From Struthio camelus (lineage: Eukaryota > Chordata > Aves > Struthioniformes > Struthionidae), in assembly GCF_040807025.1 (NCBI RefSeq), contig NC_090982.1, positions 79,525,931 to 79,589,930 of the forward strand: a stretch of DNA of 64,000 nt, in the 5' to 3' direction. Below are positions 25,301 through 36,751 of the stretch, one piece after another (position 1 is the stretch's first letter; the number at the start of each line of letters is the position of its first letter). Under the pieces are notes generated by a model that worked only from the letters and a program-made list of their open reading frames with translations, was not told where the DNA came from and did no database searches. The position numbers and the translations under genes are program-made.

Positions 25301-28300
25301 CATGCCCCTGACTCCATGCAGAGAGGCCTTCACCAAGACTCTGAATCATCTCATTTGAGCCTCAGACCAGAGCATCTGGCACCACTAAGGAATACCCACG
25401 TACCTGTTCGATTTTTGCAGGAGGGCTTCACTCTTGTTTGATCTCCTGGCCATGGGCACCTTAGAGTCTTTCCACTTGTGAGACCCTTTGGAAATTTGTT
25501 AGTATTACTGAAAAAGTGCCGAGGAATCACAGTCCACCACAGCAGTAGTACTACTTTTAACACTCCTTTCTTTCTTTCTTTTTCCATTCACTAGCTCTTT
25601 GGCTTGTCTTCTGCTGCTCAAGTGACTTTAGGACGAGGAGAATTTGGGCAGTATCTGAGCATCAATTTGGGATTTGGCATTGGTGTCACCTTGGGGATCC
25701 ATGCAGCTGGAGGAATCTCTGGTGAGTAGGACACCTGAGCACAGGAGATCTTTATGTCCTGCAAAGGCCATAGGTCAGGGGGCAGCAAGACTGGGCTGTG
25801 GAGCTGCGGATGGCAGCATGGCAAGCAGAGCAGCAGCCTCACCAACAAGAAAGGCAGTTCCACCATGCCCAAACAAGAAGAGCAGGGCAGGTCTGGTGAC
25901 ACTAGTGACTACCAGGGTCAGCCTTGCGATCCTGTGATTGCCAGACAAGTCCGCAGGGATGATGCAGGCCTGAGGTCAAGCCAAAGAGTCGAGATGGCAA
26001 GGCAAGATCAGGATCAGCAAAGTAAAGGGCGGGCACAGCATACCTACACTATGTTGAGAGCCTGATCTTAAAGGCATGTCCCGAGCCGAGATAGAGGATG
26101 CATGGGTAGGTGCCCCAGATGAGGTTTCTCCCAGCTCCTGCTCACAACTCAGTCGCATTGAGAGCTGTCTGACTCAGGGTTACACAGCTGTACCAAATCA
26201 GAGCAGACTTTGATCACAGCAGCCAAACACATGTGGTGGTGGTGGGGAAAGAGGTTGCAGAGGAGGATTACAGAGAAAGATCACAGAAATGATGTTCCAG
26301 GTTGCACATTACAGGTAATTAGAGCCTGTTCCTGCAGTCAGGGCCCTGATAAAGTGGTGCAGGAAACACAGTGGGTATTCTGGGGACTCCTTGCTCACCT
26401 GTAAGGCAAGTTGGACGGAGACAATGGGAGAGATTCAGCCATCTGGTGTTGTCAGAGTCATCAGAGAAAGGTTTCAGCAGTGCCCACATTAGGCACTTGG
26501 GATATGCCCAAGGAGATAAGAAGTTTGGAAAACATGCTGCCAGTATGACCCATGAGGAAGTAAATCATTTATTGCCAAGGAGATCTTGCTGCTGATGTTG
26601 CAATAAGGAATGATATGCAAATTTTCTCCTTATCATCCACACCCATGCACACATATCCACACACACAAGCACACTCTGCACTCACACAAGGTGGTATTTC
26701 AGGCCTATGGGACGGTATCTCTCATGCGACAGAGCATTACCTCTTGCCTTGTGCAATTTCTGCATTCATCCGCCCCAAGTGAAGAGATAAGGGCTCTAGC
26801 AGGCAGAAAATGAAAGCAAGTCCTTGCTCTCGAGCTGTGGGAGAAGAGAGATGCCCAAAGCTGGGGATGGCTTTGAAAAGAAACTTGTTCCACATGAGTC
26901 AGCTCTTAGTCTCCTTGTCCATTTGGAGCTGGTGAATTCACCCTGGGGAAAGCGAGCAGAGCAAAGGGGGTCCCTTCAGTCCATGGCGACGTTTGAGATG
27001 AGGTCTCAGCTCAGCCAGCAACAGATGGGTTCTGGAGCCAGCAGCAGGGCTCCTTGGCATTGTGATTTGGCTTCACTTGCATCATAAGATGCTTCTTGTG
27101 ATCACTGAAATGGCTGGTTCATGCTCACAAGGAATTAGAGGATGGAAGAAAAAGGGATGTCCCCCAGTTTCAGTTGTGATTGTGGGACTGTAGCAGGCAG
27201 CACATGCACTTTAACCTCACTCTGTCTTGCACTTTGATAAGACCTTTGTGAGTCTGGAGGAGGAGAAGCCCACTGAGCTTGTAACATTTACTGATGCCCA
27301 GAGTTTAAACCTACTAGACGGGACAAAGCAAATATTTCCATTGGACTTGTGGGGAGATTAGGGCTGGAGAACAGAAGTGATTTGTGCTGAGCACACAAGA
27401 ATTATGTGGCCTAGGCCAGAACAGAACCTGGATCCACTCAATCTTTCTCCAACAGCACCATGGAAATACCACAGAAAATGTTCCCTCAAAATAAGGAAAA
27501 CTGCTCTTGTGCTATATGAGAACCAGGTGCTAAAAGGTTTAACGAAATGCAGTCTAAGATTACAAACTCTGCAAATGAAGGACCATGTCTGCTCTGGACC
27601 AGTGGGCATAACCATGGTCTGGGCAGGAACAGCCATCCTCCTAAGCCATCTCAATGCAGTGATATCCAAGAGCTCAGCTGAGCCCCTGCTGACAGCCCTG
27701 TACAGAGTTTTGCGTTACAAACATACAGATATGCGGGCCTCACTGGCTGATTTCAGTTTGTTACCCTAGCATCTAGTGCCTTGCTGCCAGAGGTGCTAAG
27801 AGCCTGCATCTGCCATTAGCTCGGGGCACTCAGCTCTGCCAGAATCAGACTCTCCTTGCCTATCAGATGTTTTCAGAGGTTGTTCCATCATTTAGGATAT
27901 GATTTGTAACCAATATACATAACTATATAAAAGGTGGGTGATGCGTCTAAGGTCTGGGCTCCCTTTAAGCTGAATGGAGAGAAGCCCATATAGAAGGAGA
28001 CTCATTCCATGCCAGGAGAGGTGTCTCTGATAAGCAAGATGACCTGCTTTCTGGGAGCAGCCTGTGGTCTACAGTGTGCTAAGCAGAGGATATTGAACTC
28101 TCAGAGGACTAAGGCTAGGTGCTCTGTACCCTGCATCATGCAGGGATATTGCAGTCACCCAGCTAGCAGTACCCCAGCTGGAGGAGATGCCACCACTGTG
28201 AGTTGCTCAATAAAGTGATGGGCAAGCATTTAACTGGTCCCGGGGAAACCACAGGGGAGATCCACACCGTGCTCAGCGAACTAGAGCTAAAAGCTGCTCC

Positions 28301-31300
28301 AGAGTCAGGCAGGAGTTCTCAGCCTGCCTGTGTTTGGGCCCATAGCAGCCCATGAGCTCATACACTCTTACATGCTTTGGTCAGGGTGGAAGCCTCAGAC
28401 TGCAGGTGTAAATGACAATCTGAAATGCAAGTCAATGAAGGAGCAAGCTGGCTAGAAGGATCCCTGTCTCCAGGGAAAATGGGTCAGCTTTGTGCAGGAG
28501 GGAGACCCTGCCATCGTGGCTGGGAGAGGGTTGCTGCTTGGCATTCCTGAGCAAGGTCTGGGTCGCTCGCTACCTGTGGTATGGGAGACATGCTCCAGAA
28601 CAGGCCCTTCAGAGCAGATGTCATTCTCTTCTGTTGTGATCTTGCAGGAGCTCATCTGAACGCCTCCATTACCCTCACTCACTGCCTTTTAGGCAACCTC
28701 CCCTGGAAAAAGTTACCAGTTTATCTGCTCGGCCAGTTCCTGGGCTCCTTTTTGGCAGCAGCTACTGTTTTTGGCATCTACTACGGTATGGTTGTTTCTT
28801 TATCATGGCAGGGGTGGGCGGTGATGTGGACATCATTTCAGTCTTAGCTCACAGTTCACCAAAATGTTTCCCTTTATCGTACCCACCGTAATGTCTGAGT
28901 GAGGCAGGCAAGCTATTGATTAGTGAGACAGATCATTACAGCTCAAGGCCAACGCAGGGCCCAGGGCATTCCCACTACCAAAACCTGCCTCAAGGCTGGT
29001 AGCTGCATTTTGGCAGTGTTTTGTTTTTAAGGGTCTGCAAGTCCTCCAGTGCCCCTGCTGGGGCAGAGGGAGGAAAGCCTCCCAGGGCTATATGAGCATT
29101 CAGCCTCCATGAGGCCCCCAGAGAAGGGATGGGGAGCTGACAGGTTAAAGAAGCAACTGTGGACCAAAGTGAGACCATGCTCTGGAAGGGGTGTGTTGCT
29201 CTGGTGATGTCTTTCGCATTTTTTCCTGTTTGTGTTTGCACTGGCTGCAGTGGGTAGACATCTGTCCATGCTGCATGCAATGAACTCTGTGGGCTGCTGT
29301 GCTAACTCCCCTAACTCCGTTTCTCCTAGATGCACTGTATGACTATACCAAGGGGAACTTTACAGTGACGGGACCAACTGCCACAGCGGGGATCTTCTCC
29401 ACTTACCCTGCTCCATACATGTCCTTGCTGGGAGGCTTCCTCACAGAGGTCAGTGGGTACAGCTGTGGAGTGCTTGGGGAAGGTGGATGGCAATAGGTGC
29501 TGTTGCAAGTCTGCTACAGAGGCCTCACCGTGCTAAGTGTGCATACCCAAGCACAACCCTTGCTCCAAGGAGACCACTGTCCTTAGAAGCATCTGGCTGC
29601 AGGTAGGGTTCAAGGCAGCTTGGTGGCTAAGTTGGTCCAAGGGGAGCAGGAGCACAGAAACCATGTGCTCAGGCTGGGTGAGTAGCCTAGGTCAGGGGAG
29701 GATTCGGTCAGGATTCTAGCCCAGAGTATGGCCAGTACAGGTCACTGTGTTGATACAAGCTGTGCTGGAGAGGGCATTAATGGGAGGAAAGTTCCAAGCA
29801 TGAGATCTCATCTGCATGGTCCCTCGAGATGACGTGGGAGACTGAAGGACTCAGTTCCTCCAGCCAACTCAATACAGTCTGCTGCCGTGGGGCCAAATCT
29901 ACTCCCTTTTCTGCGTGTGGTGGGTTAAGTCACTGCAAATCAGACCTCAAGCCAAGGTCTACCTGCTCCTTCCAGCCCCATGCTTGTCTCAGGAGAAATG
30001 CCAAGCCTAAAGGATAACACTTCCAGGCTGCTTCTCAGCTCAGTCTGAGTGCCCTATAGGCACTTCCCCTTGTACTCAGCCCAAGCAATGGGAAATTTGA
30101 AGCTGAGGAATGGCATGAACCATCTCCCATGGCTTCTGGGCAATACCCTGAGTTGTTCTTCCTGTCCTGGATCTTACACCCCCTCTGTATTCTCAGGTAG
30201 CTCTCCTGGCTACCCCTTAACCAGTACAGGTGGCCTGGGACTGACTTTGCAGGAATACAGCCTGTCTGGATTGAACCTCTGGGGGTTTGAACAGCCCAGC
30301 TGGCAACGAATACAGGTTATTCCCAGCACGTAACACAATATCAAGATGTCCAGAAATAAGAGAGGGATAAAAGCTTGTCTCAGATATTAAGACCACTCTC
30401 AGTTTTGTTTTTTACCATTAGATTTTCCATCAGAAGGCTTGACAGTGAGTGCAAACCACCTGCACAGCAAGCCAATGAGACAGCTATATACTTAGTCATT
30501 GTAATCCCCACTATTGCTCTGCTGAGTCTGTCATGGAGCAAAACCATCCTGATATTGTTTCCACCTGCTTCGAGTACTTACTCCTTTGGGGATGCCTCAG
30601 AGGATTTGGAGTTATTCCCGAGTGTGTCCCATACTCTGCAGTGCTACAGCAGAAGGCACATTCACGTTTAATTCGAGTCTGAGAAAGCCCATGCTTTTGT
30701 TTCTAAGCTGATGAAGCTCTGCTTGGCCATGAAGGGAAGCATGGTGAGAGCTGGAGAGCCTCCAGATGGTCACCCGATTGCTCAGCCTTCTATGGAGCAT
30801 GCAGTGTCCTTGCTGCATAAGAAAGCAAATGACAAGGTGTTGCCAAGAGCTACAGGTTTCTGTTCTTCCTGTCATCATTGCAAGCAATCCAAGGATCTCC
30901 AGGTGCATTCTCTGAAGCAGAAAGAGACAAGTGCAGTCACCTCTATTCAAATCCCAGTCCCTGACATGTTGGGCAGTGCAGATCTAAGAATGTCAGCTAC
31001 GCATAGTGACAGATGGGAGATTCAGTTTCCCAGATGAGAATCTGGTACCCAGTTTGAGTTGACAAGTCTCTCCCTTTAGACTGAAACAAATTCGCCTTAT
31101 TAGCACAGTTTATTACAGCTCTGCCTCTATCAGCTGAGATGTACTTAAAATTAACTGAGTCCCTAACTTGAAGTTTGGAGAGAGGTGACAGCTCTGCAAA
31201 GTTCAAATTAGTCCTCTCCTAGAGCATTTTTTTCGAGGAAATAGAGACATTTTTTCTGGGAATTAGGTCAAGCCTTTTTTTAGGACCGCCTATGAAGACT

Positions 31301-33460
31301 GAATAACATTGGTGTCCTCCCTGACTTGACCAGAGCTTGAATCCCACCTGCTTTTCCAATCTGGGAAGTCACCACTTCTCTATTGAGCACGATCCTTTTG
31401 TCTTTGCCATTCTCTCTACTGACCTGCTTTCCCTTTCCTGCTCCTGCAGTTTATAGCGACGGTGATGCTGTTCTTGGGCATTCTAGTTATCCATGATGAG
31501 AAAAATAACGGAGCCCTGAAGGGCACGCAGGCCCTGCTGACGGGTATCCTGGTCCTAGGCATTGGCCTGGCGATGGGAATGAACACAGGCTATGCCATTA
31601 ACCCCTCCCGGGACCTGCCCCCAAGGATTTTCACTGCCATTGCTGGCTGGGGAATGGACGTCTTCACGTGAGTGACCTGTTTTGGCTTTTATACTGCCAA
31701 GCTCATAAAGAGAGCAGATAAATCCAAGATAAAACAGTCATAGAGCCTACGTACAACTGGAGTTCGAGCCTGATTCCCAGTAGGTCTTGTGATGAAGCAA
31801 TTTTTTTCGACCAAATGACACTATGCCTGCAATGTGGACTCTCCCTTTACAATAAGTGGGGTTGTACATAGGAGAGCCCCGTGTGTGGCATACGCATAAT
31901 TTGGGGTACACCAAATCTCCAGCACGGGATTCAGCTCCACATTCAGCTATCTAAATTTAGGCACCTACAACACAGTTTACATGTGAGTAGAGATCTAGCT
32001 GGTTATTGCAGTGAGTAGAGAGTCAGAGAACTATTCAGACGACCTGAAAGTAGGTAGCTACAGCTGGATTGCTAAATAGCTCTCATAAATTTAGGTGTCT
32101 GAATCTGGAGATGAAACCCTACCTTCTACTATCTGGTAGGACTGGGTATCATGCTATGGCTTTTCCCATGGTGAAGGCATTAGTAGAGTCTCTCTCCTGT
32201 CCCTGCTGCCCATTTTCATGAAATGAAGAAAATATCATTGAGCGCTTGACCTCTCTATAAAGTTTGGTGGAAGAAATGCAGATGGGGAAGGGGTAAAGGT
32301 GGATCTCTCTGGCAGTAACGTTCACTGGGAGTCCATAGATTATTTCTTAAGGAAAGCAGGAAACCTGCAGGAAGTGCAGAGCTAGTTTCCTAGGCCAACA
32401 GAGAGAATGACTCTACCACCAGCAATTAGGCTGACGGATGCAGGATCTGATTAAGCCAACTGTGTCAGGTTAGTCACCTGGCTTTCTCTAAAGCAGCGTA
32501 TGAAGATGAAATAATTGAAAATCAAATCGCATTTTGCTAGCACTACAACAACTATGCGCTTGTGTGGCTATGGTGTGATGCTACGAGCGGTAGCGGTAGC
32601 GTGAACGCTGAATGCTAATCTGTGTAAGGCATCCAGCAAAGTGTAATTCCTGGTAGGAGGATGAATCCTATGGTTAAACCACAGGCCTAGAAAGCAATTC
32701 TGAGTTAACTTCCCTACTCTCCATGATCCTTTTTGCGCACATCGCTTATGCTTTCTGTGTCTATCAATAGTGGAAGCTACCTATCTCCTATACACGAAGT
32801 TGTGGAGAGCTCATGGATTTCATATGCTGTGATATGAAGCCCATGGAAACCATAAAGATCCTCTCTTTGACCGAGCAGATTCTGCATCAAGCCCTTAGAC
32901 TCCCTGAGACTTTCAGTTAGACAGCTCTTTGGCAGTGAAAAACAAACTCTTGTCAGAACAGTTATTTCCTACAAGGAAAGATAACTTTGCTAGCATAGAA
33001 CTGCACCCCACATCAACAAAAAGCTCTAAGGAGCGATTTAGTTGCCCTTCATTTCAAACATGGTAGAGTATGCAGGAGATTTGCAATGGGCTTGTGGATA
33101 TGGCATAGGACCTATGGGAGACTCACAGCTTCCGGGAGCTGCTGCTAGAGCAGCCAGTATGTGGGAAGGTACTAGACACCTTTGCTTACATAGCTCACTC
33201 TTGCTCTAGCAGTCTAAGCTCATCTTGCTTCATGCTGTGCAGCAGCAGGGCAGTGGTTTCAGTCTGGCTCACCAAAAGCCTGTTCTGTGTTTCCTTTCAG
33301 GGCTGGACACGGCTGGTGGTGGATCCCACTCATAGCTCCAACACTGGGAAGTCTTTTTGGTGTTTTAATCCACAAACTCTTTATTGATTTTCACAATCAG
33401 CCCGTTCTGGAAAGTGGAAATGAGAAAAGACAGACAGACGTGGAGATTTCTAGGATGTGA
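22298..33460 (+). CDS. AQP7: AQP7, aquaglyceroporin (six coding exons)
   Basis: Membrane channel for water, glycerol and small solutes. Coding exons are 22298-22387, 25595-25721, 28648-28785, 29330-29448, 31450-31667 and 33301-33460. Together they give 852 nt and 283 residues, with every junction in phase and GT/AG ends throughout. The first pore box is NAS (residues 77-79) and the second NPS (209-211), followed by R212 and D213; the Asp is the aquaglyceroporin hallmark. The family's aromatic/arginine filter is complete: F57, G205, Y206, R212. Mammalian AQP7 carries NAA and NPS, and the stretch around LGQFLGSFLAAAT in exon 3 is close to it, which separates AQP7 from AQP3, AQP9 and AQP10. The C-terminal tail is much shorter than in human AQP7 (342 residues). 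The start codon has A at -3. An upstream non-coding exon is possible but not seen. TPGS2 converges from the right. Confidence 0.93.
25181..25224. repeat. A-rich simple repeat
   Basis: A runs broken by single G or C, in AQP7 intron 1. No processed gene upstream is evident. Confidence 0.85.
25595..25721 (+). CDS. AQP7: AQP7 coding exon 2
   Basis: 127 nt between a pyrimidine-rich acceptor (TTTCCATTCACTAG) and the donor GTGAGT. It encodes residues 31-72 plus one base of Gly73: the end of helix 1, the first extracellular loop and helix 2 with the LGFGIGVTLG motif. F57 lies at the selectivity-filter position equivalent to human F74. Confidence 0.93.
28648..28785 (+). CDS. AQP7: AQP7 coding exon 3, first pore box
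   Basis: 138 nt, phase 1 to phase 1, acceptor TTGCAG and donor GTATGG. It encodes residues 73-118: loop B with the first pore box as Asn-Ala-Ser (codons 28659-28667), then helix 3 containing LGQFLGSFLAAAT. Canonical aquaporins have NPA here and mammalian AQP7 has NAA. Confidence 0.95.
29330..29448 (+). CDS. AQP7: AQP7 coding exon 4
   Basis: 119 nt, acceptor TTTCTCCTAG and donor GTCAGT. It encodes residues 119-158, the extracellular loop C with the VTGPTATAGIFSTYP stretch typical of AQP7 and AQP3-type channels, and the beginning of helix 4. Confidence 0.94.
31450..31667 (+). CDS. AQP7: AQP7 coding exon 5, second pore box
   Basis: 218 nt, acceptor CTCCTGCAG and donor GTGAGT. It encodes residues 159-230 plus two bases of Thr231: helices 4 and 5 and loop E. 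It carries MNTGYAINPSRDLPPR, in which NPS (codons 31600-31608), Arg and the glycerol-channel Asp are all present. Only Ser replaces Ala in the box, as in mammalian AQP7. Confidence 0.96.
33301..33460 (+). CDS. AQP7: AQP7 last coding exon and stop
   Basis: Acceptor TTTCCTTTCAG; the first base completes Thr231. It encodes AGHGWWWIPLIAPTLGS, helix 6 and a short hydrophilic tail, with the TGA at 33458-33460. Only about 25 residues follow helix 6, compared with a long tail in mammals. The reading frame and the polyadenylation signal about 160 bp downstream support this as the true end. Confidence 0.93.
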
Positions 33461-33618
33461 CAGCCATGTCTCCCAAGGAAAGGGCCTGAAAGGAAAGCTT
33501 ACTTGGACCATGTGCACTGACAGTCAAAAGGGAACTGAATGGATACCAGCACATGCAATGACACTACTAGTTACGCTTTCCTACACCCCGCACATGGAGA
33601 AATGGGAGACAAGTTTTT

Positions 33619-33624
33619 AATAAA
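33619..33624 (+). terminator. AQP7: AQP7 polyadenylation signal
   Basis: Canonical AATAAA about 160 bp after the AQP7 stop codon, followed by a T/G-bearing stretch. It implies a short 3' UTR. Confidence 0.65.
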
Positions 33625-35250
33625 GCAGTTCTGCTCGTCCAGACAAACTGGGTCTCTGAGACACTAGGAAGACCTGGATAGGGCTAGACTTGTCTATGAC
33701 CCACAGAAAATTTTCAAACTCGCCGCGTAAAAAATGTATCAAAAAGAAAAGAAAAATCACACTCCAGAGAAAAGCAAAGCAGAGCTGCAAGACTCTGGAT
33801 AGCTATAAGTCTATAGCAACCAAAATATAAGATCCAACAGTTAGGAATGAAATAAGCTGTCAGGGGATCATGTCAGTGAAAACACAGGAAATACTACTTC
33901 ACAGTAGTAGGAACAGCTTAAAGAAATGTCAACCAATAATATTCTTTGTAAGAGCTAGATACTATACTAATGAATCAGAGGTTTAGATTTGTTTCCATTT
34001 GCTAATTTGACACCCTAGCATCTACTCTGGCAGAGCACAAAGAAAAGCAAAGGCATTGACAGTCTGAAATAGGCTCTTCACTTTTTGGCTTTTTTTATCT
34101 GAACATTCAGCAAGCACTGAAAAATTTGTAAGCTGCAGGATCTCACGATTCCTTGTACAATTCTCCTGGAACAGGGTAGGAGATGTTTTGTGCTATGTTG
34201 GCATGGTGGAACCATGTTTGTTACTGATGGGTTAGAGTTTAGCTACCAGTATACGAAAGGATTATAACAGCTTCTTTGACAGCACATCCAAATGATAAAA
34301 CAAAGGAACAGCCTTTCTCCACTGTGACTTCACCAGAAACGTGGGAAGAGACTGCTGTGCTTCAGCAGGAATTCTGCCACCTCCATCTGAAATACCGAAA
34401 GGGCCTGCAACAGCCTGATAAGTCTGAGAAAGCATTGGACCAGAAGCAAAACAATAGCAGAAGGTGCCTGCAGAAGGCCAGGTGATACAGTTTAACTCCT
34501 CTAGAAAGTTCTTAAGCAAATCTGGTACATATGTCAAGCAAATGACTGAGGCTCCAGGGTCGGATCCTGCAAATAGGCACAACACAGGAGTCTCCAAGGG
34601 TAGGATGTGACAGACCATCACTGCTGCACACAGTCCCAGAAACTGGCATTTAATGGCTTTGACAATTGATTATTCACATCTCACTATTAAATAAAGGGAC
34701 TATCAATGTACCACTGTGGCATGAGGTAGGGTGGCAGAAATTAACCTCCCTGCTTCCTCATTTGAATTGACCTTGTCTTACTAGAGCAGTTACAGCAGGT
34801 CCTTCACCTGGAAAAAGATGCACATCATCTTAAGAGGGCTGAAGAGCATTAGAGGATTTTCTTTAGTGTAGGGGATGCGAGAGGGCAGCTGCCAGGCAAC
34901 CCTTGGAGGGCTCTCTGAGCAGCCACACTTGAGGGTGGGCTGCAGGGAGTGCTGGAAGCCAGAAAAGCATGGCAGAGCTGGGGCTGATGGTTGCACAGAT
35001 TTTTGAATGGTGAGCGTAGGACAGAAGCAGAGCTGCTGTCATACAGCTGAGACTTTTGGTCTGTGTGAACTAAACTAGGAGCTTCAGAGTAGCTCAGGGT
35101 GGGATCAGCGTAAAGACACTCTAACCCTTCCCTTCTTCACTGCATAAAAAACAATCCGGCCTGCACCCTGCTATTACCATACATCCTTGTGCATATACTC
35201 CCAAATGCATCTTCAAATACCCAGTCACTCTGGAGGAAAATATTCAAATC

Positions 35251-35256
35251 TTTATT
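35251..35256 (-). terminator. TPGS2: candidate TPGS2 polyadenylation signal
   Basis: AATAAA on the minus strand (TTTATT on plus), about 1.25 kb after the TPGS2 stop codon. It sits at the tail of a MIR/L2-like relic, so it may be repeat-derived. Other signals cannot be excluded. Confidence 0.3.
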
Positions 35257-35360
35257 AAAATACTATTAAGCACTTACAGGGTGGTTTGGTCTTTCCGAAG
35301 GCCATAAATACTCGTGAAAGCCTCACAACATCCCTGTGAGGTAGGTTGGTCTTATGCAGT
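35251..35360 (-). mobile_element. MIR/L2-like 3' end relic
   Basis: TTTATTAAAATACTATTAAG, then AAGCCTCACAACATCCCTGT and GAGGTAGGTTGGTCTTATGC, match the inverted MIR/L2 tail 'tcctcacaacaaccctatgaggtaggtactatta'. Confidence 0.5.
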
Positions 35361-35914
35361 TACGCAAGTGTTTCATAAATAAAATATGCTGTTGTTTAAA
35401 TAATCAGTGCTTACTTGGAGACGGTGACTTTGCATTCCCTACTCAGGCACAGAACGGGCTAGCTGCTACAATGTGTTTCCAGCATATCTAAGAAGACTGG
35501 ATGGCATAGAAAATTAATGGAAATAGTCAAACGCAATTGAAAACCAGAAATGAATGGGTTAAAGTGCAGTTCTACCCTGAAAAACTTACAGTACAGAAAA
35601 TAGCATCAGGGTCTTCTAGGACTGTAGGATCTCAATGACCCCTGGCCAGATCCTGCCCACTTAATAAGTAACAAAGGCTTCTTTGAATACTTAGCTTGGC
35701 AAATGAACGAGTAACAAATCAAGGTGTCCTCCTGTCTTACAGCTACTGTACACCTGTGGCTGCCCTGGCTTAGCAGCCCCCAGCCAGTTCCCGCAAGAGG
35801 AGAAAGCAGAGGCAACGAGGGTTCTTGCATCTTCTTGTTGCCGCCAGGCTCATTGCAGAGGACATCACACAGAGCTCACTATCCCAAAGGTTATGGCATG
35901 AAGGCCAAGGAGTG

Positions 35915-36015
35915 GTCTAGGCTGTAGAGCAAGTGGTTAGGCCAATGCAGGGACACAGAAACCTCAGGTCCCACTATACCGTTAATCTCAGAGCTGGAAG
36001 ATTGTAAGGAATACA
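35915..36015 (+). mobile_element. MIR-like SINE relic, head portion
   Basis: GGCTGTAGAGCAAGTGGTTA, then AACCTCAGGTCCCACTATAC, follow the tRNA-derived MIR head 'gtggttagagcac...gacctgggttc'. Within the probable TPGS2 3' UTR. Confidence 0.35.
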
Positions 36016-36508
36016 GGGAAATGCAGAGTTTGAGTCTATCTATCTGAAGTGAAAGATATTTCTTTGTGTTGTGGGTTCCAGCCTGCTCCCATAACATGCG
36101 AGGTCAGGGCAGGTTTCTTTCAGAGGAGCCAGCAGAAATAGCCTCACATACTGTATTTCAGCGAGGGTCTAATAAAGTAATAGTGGCTTACATTTACTTT
36201 CATTTCAGGGCTGTAGTTGCACTGTAATAACAGCTTCTCTACAGAGCAGTGACATCAAGAACTTCATGCCCTCTGAAAAGTACATGCTGCAAGTAGCAGA
36301 AGTGAATTAAATCAGTGTCTCAAGGTTTTTGCGCAAAGCCACCAGGATCTACCTCCCTCCCACGTCAAAGTACATTGTAGTTATATTTCATGCAAATGCA
36401 ACAATGTAGTTTCCATGGGAAGATCTACTCATGCACAGCAAGGGGCTTGGTCTGAAGCTCTCAGATTCTGCAGAGAACATCAAAGCTTATTGCAAATGCT
36501 GTCCAGGG

Positions 36509-36751
36509 TCAGATCTGGGGATCTCGCTTCCTTGAAGAATTCCCAGGTAGTGAGGAAGTCTTGGAGGAGGTCATGCTAGTATGGCTCTTTTGGGAGCCTG
36601 CTGGCTGGGAGGGTGGTTTCTTTTTGATCACTGGAGTTTTGCTCTTGCTTTTAAATACCTTGCTGGGGTCCAGCTTGTTCACAAAGGAGTCAGCTTCTTC
36701 AGAAAGGAGAGCTGTGTTGATGGTTATGGGTTTATACATGTTAAACCATTG
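36509..36751 (-). CDS. TPGS2: TPGS2 last coding exon and stop
   Basis: 243 nt from the acceptor TGCCTTTCAG to a TGA at 36511-36509. It encodes [34 protein letters not shown] and then a Ser/Lys/Pro-rich tail ending RKRDPQI. Confidence 0.93.
   Translation of the reverse strand, partial: QWFNMYKPITINTALLSEEADSFVNKLDPSKVFKSKSKTPVIKKKPPSQPAGSQKSHTSMTSSKTSSLPGNSSRKRDPQI

Larger units (their letters stand above)
22388..33300 (+). other. AQP7: AQP7 introns 1-5
   Basis: Introns are 22388-25594, 25722-28647, 28786-29329, 29449-31449 and 31668-33300. Apart from the A-rich tract in intron 1 and a short TG-rich stretch near 22420, I saw no repeat, RNA gene or nested coding exon. Confidence 0.8.
33461..36508. 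other. AQP7-TPGS2 convergent intergenic region with both 3' UTRs
   Basis: Holds the AQP7 3' UTR (to about 33.64 kb), the probable TPGS2 3' UTR (from about 35.25 kb) and two MIR/L2-like relics. Between them no gene was seen. Confidence 0.65.

Noticed and set aside
31740-31800. tRNA B-box-like GAGTTCGAGCCTGATT
   Set aside because: No tRNA fold or A box at the right distance; probably a very decayed SINE.
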